Assembly (NCBI GenBank): GCA_020436955.1
Contig: JAGQWW010000140.1
Span: 1-6,671, forward strand
Source of the DNA: Saprospiraceae bacterium
GTDB taxonomy: Bacteria > Bacteroidota > Bacteroidia > Chitinophagales > Saprospiraceae
Direction of reading: 5' to 3'
Length of the DNA stretch: 6,671 nt
The position numbers and the translations under genes are program-made. Shown here piece after piece: positions 1-5,458 of the stretch. Positions within the stretch are counted from its first letter, which is position 1; each line of letters begins with the position of its first letter. Under the pieces are notes generated by a model that was not told where the DNA came from, made no database searches, and saw only the letters and a program-made list of their open reading frames with translations.

Positions 1-411
1 CAGTCTGACTCTTATCTTCAAAAAAAGGCAGAAAAATTATCAAAACCTTCACCATTTGAGCGACTCATTGAGGAAGGGGCAGAACGACCCTTTGCTTATG
101 AAGATGAAGATATAGTAGCATTTGAACCTTTATCGCTCCAAGCGCCGGTGCACCTGTTGATAGTCCCCAAAAAAAGGATTCCAACCATCAATGAGGTTGA
201 AGAAAACCAGGCTGCCTTAGTAGGAAAAATGATTTTAGTAGCTCAAAAGTTAGCAAAAGAATATGGAATAGACCAAACTGGATACCGACTCGTATTTAAT
301 ACCAATGAAGATTCCGGTCAGTCTGTTTTTCATATTCATCTGCATCTTTTGGGAGGTAATAAATTGGGCCCCATGGTTGATCAAACCTGGCGTTCACAAA
401 ACAAAAACTAA
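1..411 (+). CDS. HIT (histidine triad) family nucleotide hydrolase, HinT-like, 5' end outside window
   Basis: The reading frame is open from base 1, so the true start lies upstream; 136 residues are visible. The GTG at 148 falls inside the conserved domain (V50 of APVHLLIVPKKRI), so it cannot be the real start. Visible residues 17-123 match the HIT fold: SPFERLIEEG, then YEDEDIVAFEP (33-43), APVHLLIVPKKRI (48-60), GYRLVFN (94-100), and the triad HIHLHLL with His111, His113 and His115 just after GQSV. In this family the middle histidine forms the covalent nucleotidyl intermediate, and HinT-type members cleave purine nucleoside phosphoramidates in the cytoplasm; the exact substrate here is unknown. 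Two features differ from short HinT proteins (about 115-120 residues): at least 16 residues precede the domain, and the C terminus ends GPMVDQTWRSQNKN rather than the common WPPG-like tail. The lipoprotein gene follows after 4 bases, so the two are probably co-transcribed. Confidence 0.93.
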   Translation, partial: QSDSYLQKKAEKLSKPSPFERLIEEGAERPFAYEDEDIVAFEPLSLQAPVHLLIVPKKRIPTINEVEENQAALVGKMILVAQKLAKEYGIDQTGYRLVFNTNEDSGQSVFHIHLHLLGGNKLGPMVDQTWRSQNKN

Positions 412-415
412 CTAT

Positions 416-781
416 ATGAATAAGACACTTCAACTATTTGCTTTGCTTGGAATTTTCATTTTTTCTGCTTGCCAATCACATGAAACGGATACCGGGTTAT
501 TGGGAGACTGGCAGGGAATAAAATGGATAGTAGAGGGAAACGATTCAGGAAGAGACGTCTCTGTTGTAACGTTTAGTTTCCAGCAGGATGGCACCTACAA
601 TGCCAATTACGGTCAACAAGCTGAATCAGGTACCTATTATACCAAAGAAGGCAAATTGTACACCCATGCTGATGGACAAGTAGAAAAGATGGTGCAATAT
701 TCCTATCAAGGCACAGATACTATAAAAATGGTGATGAATCGAGCCGGCACGGCTGAAGATTTATACCTGGTAAAAAAATAA
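416..781 (+). CDS. Small lipocalin-like lipoprotein
   Basis: A 121-residue protein with an N-terminal lipoprotein signal: Lys3, a hydrophobic stretch (LFALLGIFIF, residues 7-16), and a lipobox FSAC with the modified cysteine at Cys19. The mature part has a GDW motif near its start (residues 30-32), then alternating strand-like segments (VVTFSF, GTYNANY, ESGTYY, GKLYTHADG, YSYQGTDTIKMVM) and ends EDLYLVKK. This pattern fits the small lipocalin-like (lipocalin_4-type) lipoproteins that are frequent in Bacteroidota, which would be anchored in the outer membrane or face the periplasm. The ligand and role are unknown. The ATG at 416 is chosen because it places the charged residue, hydrophobic core and lipobox correctly; an in-frame ATG at 305 would add 37 residues encoded within the HIT gene and destroy the signal peptide. 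It sits 4 bases after the HIT gene and is followed directly by a strong terminator. Confidence 0.88.
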   Translation: MNKTLQLFALLGIFIFSACQSHETDTGLLGDWQGIKWIVEGNDSGRDVSVVTFSFQQDGTYNANYGQQAESGTYYTKEGKLYTHADGQVEKMVQYSYQGTDTIKMVMNRAGTAEDLYLVKK

Positions 782-782
782 G

Positions 783-818
783 AAAAGGGCTCCCAAGTAA
801 TCTCGGGAGCCCTTTTTT
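783..818. terminator. Bidirectional intrinsic terminator between convergent genes
   Basis: GGGCTCCC (787-794) pairs perfectly with GGGAGCCC (805-812) around a 10-base loop. Flanking AAAA (783-786) and TTTT (813-816) lengthen the stem to 12 bp. A run of six T at 813-818 ends the plus-strand transcript of the lipoprotein gene, whose stop is at 779-781. On the minus strand the same stem is followed by TTTTCTTATTTTTTT (complement of 772-786), so it can also end the secreted-protein gene that stops at 831. Confidence 0.9.
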
Positions 819-830
819 ATTGATTTTATA

Positions 831-2975
831 TTAATAACGCTGAATAATTAGCGTTTCATACACTGCTTTTTGGCTTTCCGGCTGAACGAAAATTTTATAC
901 ATTCCATCCAGGAAGTCAGATACATCCAATCGTACATTCTCTTCAGAAAGATTGTCAAATTCAAGGGTACGAACAACCACACCCAGGTTGTTTACAATTT
1001 GAACTGTTACATGCTGACCAGCAAATCGATTGAGCGACATATTAAACTCACCTTCAGTAGCCGGGTTTGGAAATACTCTTATTTCCGAACCATTGTAAGA
1101 AAGATCGATCCATCTGGACGGAGTATATTCAAATGAACCATCAGCAAGGTTCCTTTTAATACGATAATAAGCTGAACCCTGTAGCAAACTTGCGTCTTGT
1201 GCCTCAAATGATTTTAAGAAATCAGTATTTTCTTGTGGCTCCAATGATTGGATAGTTTCAAAGATAGTTCCATCCAATGAACGTTCTACATCAAATGATT
1301 TAACCTCATTAGGAGTAGATGAGATCCAGGTCAAATCAACCACCATTCCTTTTGGCTGAGCCATCAAATCGAATAGCGCACTTCTGCCTTTATCTCCAGA
1401 ACAAGCTGCACTACAATTGTCAAAGTGCTCATTGATAAAAGAAGCAGCATCATTGGCCATCGAAATATATTTCTCATCAACCTGGCCTGCTAAAGCTTTA
1501 TTAGCAAGTGCCAGGATGTCATTTACAGTAGGATTTGGAGGTAAAACCCTTTTTAAACTTCCACTGATGCCACAAATGTGTGCAACTGCCAATCCTCCAA
1601 GGTTGACATCATATCGTACGTTTAGAGAAAGCGCGATAGTCTGACCCAGCAATACGTTTCTAAATCTATTATTCTTTAATGGAAGGTCACCTGTTTCGCA
1701 ATCTCCTGTCATATTTACGGTACCTTCAGGAAGCTTAGTTGCTTTTCCTCCGGCTGGTAAATATTCTATGATACAATCAACCGCTGTGTTGTTCAACACC
1801 AATTGTCTGTCACCACCTCCAATAATAATTGGATTATTGGAACCATCCGTATTGGAAAGTGCTGCAAGGATAATTTCACTGGTGGTCATTCCAAATTTCT
1901 TTCCACCTGCATTGCCATAAAATCCTTGTGTGTAAGAACAGTAGTTGCCGTCATTTTCGCAAAATGAGGAACCTTCAACAGTTACTGTAGCGGTGCAGGA
2001 AGATGAATAATCTTTAAAATCGGTTACCGTTAAAGTTACCGTGTTTGCACCTACGTTGTCACAGTTGAATTTATTAGGACTCACATTAAAAGTGTTAATG
2101 AAACAAGGTCCATTACTGCCATTGTCGATATCAGCTGGCATAATCATAACCATACCATTATCATCCAATGTTACAGTTACATCTTTACAAGAAGCGGTTG
2201 GTTTTGGTGCATCATTTAAAGAAGTCAATACGATACCTCCATGCATGGTCATAGCATGAACATCACCACTCAAAAGGTACAATACCCCAAGGTTCCAAAA
2301 ATCACCTCCTACATAGTAATCCGTATCATTTACAAACTCTGCACATTCGAAATTTTCGAAAGTACCAAGGTTGTCAATTGCACCGGTATTATTGAATTTA
2401 AAGTAATGATACACGAAAGATTCAGCCTCAATAATCAGGGTTCCATTATTATTAAAGGTACCAGTGTTCACCAATACAGAGCCGGACTTTCCAAGGAAAG
2501 TACCCCCAGCATTATTATTGAAAACAGCCAGATTATTGGGTCCTCCGTTATCAAAAGAACCACGATTTTCAAAGGTTCCATTATTGTCGAATATCCCATC
2601 GTTGTCAAATAGGATGGTCCCTTTGTTGATGAGCTTTCCGTTGTTTTCAATGGAACCTGTGCTGAAATTGACGAAATACCCTTCGTTACAAATAACAGCA
2701 CCCGCTCCAATCTGAACTACATTCAGGTTTTCAATAGAGTATTTCAGGTTTAGGGAACCCGTAATTACAGGTGTGTTGTAGACAAAAGAAGGAATAACCG
2801 CTTTTCCCCCGTCCTGTGGAAGACCTTGCCCCCAGTTATCGGCATTGTGCCAGTCTGAATCGACAATTCCTGTCCAAACGGTTTGCTGTGAATGAAGATT
2901 TTGGAAGGAAAGGAGAAAAACTGCACAAAGCAGTATCCCCCTTCCAAAGGTTGGAAGTACAGATTTGATGTTCAT
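831..2975 (-). CDS. Secreted modular surface protein with type IX secretion (Por) C-terminal sorting domain
   Basis: A 714-residue protein. Residues 1-30 form a Sec signal peptide (GRGILLCAVFLLSF, likely cleaved near LHSQ-QT). Residues 33-65 carry WTG...DW...NW...LP...VIP, a module often found at the start of Bacteroidota surface proteins. Residues 107-209 are Asn/Gly-rich hexapeptide-like repeats, probably a beta-solenoid. Residues 258-335 resemble a HYR/Ig-like domain (PTASCKDVTVTLDDNG...NTVTLTVTD...SCTATVTVEG). Residues 338-470 begin CSYTQGFYGNAGGK and run to GQTIALSLNVRYD, recalling the 'TQGYWK...LN' domain of Bacteroidota surface proteins. Residues 545-620 are a fibronectin-like stretch (VDLTW...FDVERSLDGTIFETI...YYRIKRNLADGS). 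Residues 631-714 (EIRVFPNPA...LDGMYKIFVQ...ETLIIQRY) are a type A sorting domain, expected to be removed during export across the outer membrane. No catalytic motif was found; adhesion or a structural role is inference. The leader AATTCAAAAACAAAAACA before the ATG is A-rich, as is common for Bacteroidota start sites. Confidence 0.92.
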   Translation of the reverse strand: MNIKSVLPTFGRGILLCAVFLLSFQNLHSQQTVWTGIVDSDWHNADNWGQGLPQDGGKAVIPSFVYNTPVITGSLNLKYSIENLNVVQIGAGAVICNEGYFVNFSTGSIENNGKLINKGTILFDNDGIFDNNGTFENRGSFDNGGPNNLAVFNNNAGGTFLGKSGSVLVNTGTFNNNGTLIIEAESFVYHYFKFNNTGAIDNLGTFENFECAEFVNDTDYYVGGDFWNLGVLYLLSGDVHAMTMHGGIVLTSLNDAPKPTASCKDVTVTLDDNGMVMIMPADIDNGSNGPCFINTFNVSPNKFNCDNVGANTVTLTVTDFKDYSSSCTATVTVEGSSFCENDGNYCSYTQGFYGNAGGKKFGMTTSEIILAALSNTDGSNNPIIIGGGDRQLVLNNTAVDCIIEYLPAGGKATKLPEGTVNMTGDCETGDLPLKNNRFRNVLLGQTIALSLNVRYDVNLGGLAVAHICGISGSLKRVLPPNPTVNDILALANKALAGQVDEKYISMANDAASFINEHFDNCSAACSGDKGRSALFDLMAQPKGMVVDLTWISSTPNEVKSFDVERSLDGTIFETIQSLEPQENTDFLKSFEAQDASLLQGSAYYRIKRNLADGSFEYTPSRWIDLSYNGSEIRVFPNPATEGEFNMSLNRFAGQHVTVQIVNNLGVVVRTLEFDNLSEENVRLDVSDFLDGMYKIFVQPESQKAVYETLIIQRY
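2349..2657 (-). repeat. Coding repeat: Asn/Gly-rich hexapeptide-like units
   Basis: This part of the secreted-protein gene encodes residues 107-209, where short units of the form G-x-(I/F/L)-x-N-x recur: GSIENN, GKLINK, GTILFDN, DGIFDNN, GTFENR, GSFDNG, then after an insert GTFLGK, GTFNNN, GTLIIE, GAIDNL, GTFENF. The regular aliphatic or aromatic residue every six or so positions with Asn and Gly at turns suggests a parallel beta-solenoid. The units are degenerate at the DNA level, so this is an old protein repeat rather than a recent tandem duplication. Confidence 0.75.
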
Positions 2976-3107
2976 TGTTTTTGTTTTTGAATTATGAAGG
3001 CCTCTTGAAGGGGGGACGACAAGAGAAAATTGAACCTTTCTTATGGTGAGTGGAGACTGTGTCTAGAAAAAAACACCCTCAAAAGTGAAAAATAATCAAT
3101 CAAATAC

Positions 3108-3115
3108 CAAATTTA
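3108..3115 (-). promoter_or_regulatory. Possible -7 box for the secreted-protein gene
   Basis: Read on the minus strand this is TAAATTTG, an exact match to the Bacteroidota -7 consensus TAnnTTTG. Transcription would begin near 3100, giving a leader of about 125 bases before the ATG at 2975. I do not see a clear TTG -33 element about 20 bases upstream (near 3135-3140), and the region is A/T-rich, so a chance match is quite possible. Confidence 0.35.
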
Positions 3116-3141
3116 GAAGGGCTAATAGGCCATTTAAACAT

Positions 3142-3169
3142 TAAATAAAAATAACACCTATATGTTATT
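3142..3169 (-). terminator. Weak A/T-rich terminator-like hairpin at the end of rlmH
   Basis: AATAACA (3150-3156) and TGTTATT (3163-3169) form a perfect 7-bp inverted repeat with a 6-base loop. The rlmH stop codon (3165-3167) lies inside one arm. In minus-strand RNA the second arm runs into a U-rich stretch (TTTTTATTTAA). The stem has a single G-C pair, so it is weak as an intrinsic terminator and may be incidental. Confidence 0.35.
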
Positions 3170-3638
3170 CATTATGATAAGGTGAGTTGTTAAGAATGGA
3201 AAATGCCCTGTAGACTTGCTCAACAAAAAACAGACGTATCATTTGGTGGGAGAAGGTCATTTTTGAAAGAGAAACTTGAAAATTAGATCTTTGGTAGACT
3301 TCTTCGGAAAAACCAAAGGCGCCTCCAATAAGGAAAACGATTCTTCGGCGTCCTGTATTCATGTGTTGTTGAAGATAATCTGCAAATTCAACAGAACTAA
3401 ATGACTTCCCATTTTCATCCAGCAAAATCAGAAAGTCATCATCGGAAAGTTTTTTCAAAATGCTTTCTCCTTCCTTCTTTTTTAACACCTCAGGCGAAAA
3501 GTTTCCGGCATTTTTAACATCAGGAATAGTCTCAACGCTCAGATTTCCATACTTTTTAATACGCTTCACATATAAATCAACCCCTTGATCAAGGTATTTA
3601 AAACTTGTCTTCCCGATTTGCCAAAGGAATATTTTCAT
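3165..3638 (-). CDS. rlmH: 23S rRNA (pseudouridine(1915)-N(3))-methyltransferase RlmH
   Basis: At 157 residues this matches the usual RlmH length (about 155-160). RlmH is a small SPOUT-class, SAM-dependent enzyme that methylates N3 of pseudouridine 1915 in helix 69 of 23S rRNA, acting on assembled 70S ribosomes. Family motifs are all present: the start MKIFLWQIGKT; LLDENGKSFSSVEFADYL (72-89); the SAM-binding glycine loop FLIGGAFGF (102-110); the knot region SLSKMTFSHQMIRLFFVEQ (123-141) followed by VYRAF; and the signature C terminus PYHNE (153-157). The ATG at 3638 gives a full-length N-terminal strand and lies 5 bases (CCTAT) after the stop of the SWIM gene, so rlmH is very likely the second gene of a two-gene transcript. 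A copy of RluD elsewhere in the genome would be expected to make the pseudouridine substrate. Confidence 0.97.
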   Translation of the reverse strand: MKIFLWQIGKTSFKYLDQGVDLYVKRIKKYGNLSVETIPDVKNAGNFSPEVLKKKEGESILKKLSDDDFLILLDENGKSFSSVEFADYLQQHMNTGRRRIVFLIGGAFGFSEEVYQRSNFQVSLSKMTFSHQMIRLFFVEQVYRAFSILNNSPYHNE

Positions 3639-3643
3639 ATAGG

Positions 3644-5308
3644 TTATCTGAATAATCCTAACTCTTCTTCAATTGAATTTCTGTCCCCGTAAAGTTTTCG
3701 AATATTCCCTAAAAGGAACCGGGCCAGCTTTTCCATATCATTGACGTAGAGATGTCTAAGGAAATTTCTGGTCTTGACAGATGGTGGCCTGCCAACGTGC
3801 GTTTCTAAAAAATGATTGAGAATCTTCCAGGAGAGTTCCTTGGTTTTTGCAGGCTCAATGGCAAACATAGGCACAATAAAGCGAGACAAAAGGTCCAAAC
3901 TTCCAACTTCACTTATCAATTCAAAAAGGTCTTCCGGCCGTTCTTCTTTTTCGTAAATAGCACTTAACAATTGCCATTTCCTTTCAGATGCCGGCAATTG
4001 ATTGAGGTCCTTAATTAGTTTATTGATTTCCCGCTTGCCCGGATTACCCTTTTTAAATTGATCAAAGTAATTGATATTCAATGTATTCAGCAACCTGGTT
4101 CCGGCCAAAGCCTTTATCTCTTTATCATTCTCTTCTTTTAAAGCTACTTGCAAAAGGATTTCTTCTATCCTTTCAATAACACCCGCTGGTTGTTGGGACT
4201 GCAATGCATGTGCTGCAAAAACCCTGGTCAACCCATACAGATGCCAATCGTAACTTACCTGGACCAGGTTCATAATTAACCAAGGTCGCTTATCAACCCT
4301 TGACAATAAGTCTCTTAGCTCAGCATTCTCTTTCTTTTTGTAAAGTACTGCAGCATGATAAACAAAAATGGTGGTTTCCATTTCACGGTTACGATACATC
4401 CGTGAGGTCTCTGGCAACATCTCCTCTGCCAGCTTATCATAATCCGCATATTTGAGTAGGAGGCTTAAAAACAGCGCATCTATTTTATCAAAATTAAAAT
4501 GACGATCTCTCAGTACTTCTACCAATGTATCTACCATCGATTCCTTTAGTGCCGGAGGGATGGTTTCACTGCTAAGTTTAATCAACAGCAAAAATGCCCT
4601 TTCCAAACAGGAGAGGATATCATTTTTATGAGAAGTGAATCTTCCTATGACCGTTCCCAATTTAAAAATGATATGTCTGGCTAATTCATACACTTCAAGA
4701 AAATTCTTTTCCACCAGGTCATTATCAGCCTGATCCATAAGAATTTGCAGGGCATCATATACCTTCTTCGCTCCTGTCCTTGAAAAACTATGATTTGCCG
4801 ACTGATTAGATTTGATTAAGGTTTGGAGCAACTGAGCATATTTCTCTTCCAGGTCAAGGTGGTCCACACTACTTGCAAAACGAGCTTTTAACGCAGTAGT
4901 GAATTGCTGATCCTTTCTTGCATATTCCAAAATGAAATCCCGGAGAGATGGATTGTCAATACTATCCAAAATAGTATGAACGGTCAATCTTTTGGGAGCC
5001 TTGTAAACCCTTCTTTTCGGTTGAGGTGCTACCGGTTTGGTTACTCTGCGCTTCCTTACTGCCAGAATAACGGCTATAATATGCCCACAAATTCCATCCT
5101 GATGATAAGCTGAACATTCGCAGGTAAAATTTTTGGTCTTATTGCCAGCCAATTGCAATTCAATTTCAAAACCTTCGAGGTGAGCCAGCCAGATATTTTT
5201 TTCAATTTCATTGAGCTGAAATGATTCGTCTGCAGCATACAAGGCCTCTCCTTTTAAAAAAAGGGATTCTTCTACCTCCTGTTCAACCTTGTCCAGTTCA
5301 AATTTCAT
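3644..5308 (-). CDS. SWIM zinc-finger protein with long helical C-terminal region
   Basis: A 554-residue cytoplasmic protein with no signal peptide or membrane segment. Near the N terminus, FTCECSAYHQDGICGH holds the SWIM zinc-binding pattern C-x-C-x8-C-x-H with Cys63, Cys65, Cys74 and His76. A strongly basic linker follows (about 85-108: RKRRV...PKRRVYKAPKR), suggesting nucleic-acid contact. Residues 110-554 are almost wholly alpha-helical, resembling helical-repeat scaffolds, and end in GDRNSIEEELGLFR, similar to the R-x-S/A-L-x-EEL tail of other bacterial SWIM proteins. SWIM domains are known to bind DNA or proteins; the role of this family is not established. There is no SNF2 helicase domain fused here or encoded in the visible neighbourhood. 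The ATG at 5308 gives an intact start (MKFELDKVEQEVEESLF). It leads a likely operon with rlmH. Confidence 0.88.
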   Translation of the reverse strand: MKFELDKVEQEVEESLFLKGEALYAADESFQLNEIEKNIWLAHLEGFEIELQLAGNKTKNFTCECSAYHQDGICGHIIAVILAVRKRRVTKPVAPQPKRRVYKAPKRLTVHTILDSIDNPSLRDFILEYARKDQQFTTALKARFASSVDHLDLEEKYAQLLQTLIKSNQSANHSFSRTGAKKVYDALQILMDQADNDLVEKNFLEVYELARHIIFKLGTVIGRFTSHKNDILSCLERAFLLLIKLSSETIPPALKESMVDTLVEVLRDRHFNFDKIDALFLSLLLKYADYDKLAEEMLPETSRMYRNREMETTIFVYHAAVLYKKKENAELRDLLSRVDKRPWLIMNLVQVSYDWHLYGLTRVFAAHALQSQQPAGVIERIEEILLQVALKEENDKEIKALAGTRLLNTLNINYFDQFKKGNPGKREINKLIKDLNQLPASERKWQLLSAIYEKEERPEDLFELISEVGSLDLLSRFIVPMFAIEPAKTKELSWKILNHFLETHVGRPPSVKTRNFLRHLYVNDMEKLARFLLGNIRKLYGDRNSIEEELGLFR

Positions 5309-5355
5309 TAAATGGCAGTATTGGCGATTTTGTAAAAAGCAATTACCTCAACTTA

Positions 5356-5363
5356 CAAATATA
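5356..5363 (-). promoter_or_regulatory. Candidate -7 box for the SWIM-rlmH operon
   Basis: On the minus strand this reads TATATTTG, an exact TAnnTTTG match. It lies 47 bases from the ATG at 5308, which predicts a leader of about 40 bases. No clear TTG -33 element is seen at the expected spacing, so the call rests on the -7 box and its position in the divergent intergenic region. Confidence 0.5.
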
Positions 5364-5400
5364 GGAATATTATTAATGCCATCCAGAATGGGATTTCCGG

Positions 5401-5431
5401 TTGTCGATTCCCGGTGCATTTGTTTACTTTG
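5401..5431 (+). promoter_or_regulatory. Candidate promoter for the Pif1-like helicase gene
   Basis: TTG at 5401-5403 (possible -33) is followed after 20 bases by TTACTTTG at 5424-5431, which matches TAnnTTTG except at the second base. Both elements and their spacing fit the Bacteroidota housekeeping promoter. Transcription would start near 5437-5440, only about 20 bases before the first plausible in-frame start of the helicase. Confidence 0.5.
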
Positions 5432-5458
5432 CAGCTCGAAAATTAATATATAGAACCC

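Noticed and set aside
305..415. Longer start for the lipoprotein gene at ATG 305
   Set aside because: It would overlap the conserved C-terminal part of the HIT gene in another frame and place 37 residues ahead of a clear lipoprotein signal peptide.
2241..2612. Plus-strand open frame of 123 codons
   Set aside because: It is opposite the Asn/Gly repeat region of the secreted-protein gene; the low-complexity repeat codons (AAT, AAC) leave the other strand free of stops.
2349..2657. CRISPR-like or recent tandem repeat array
   Set aside because: The periodicity is about 18 bases, in frame and degenerate at the DNA level, and explained by the protein repeat; there are no conserved repeats with unique spacers.
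3116..3135. Short GGC-N6-GCC inverted repeat in the gap after rlmH
   Set aside because: It has only 3 bp of pairing and no T tract, so it is not supported as a terminator.
5376..5452. Small 25-codon open frame from the ATG at about 5376 in the divergent intergenic region
   Set aside because: It overlaps the predicted helicase promoter, ends before the helicase frame, and shows no recognisable motif.
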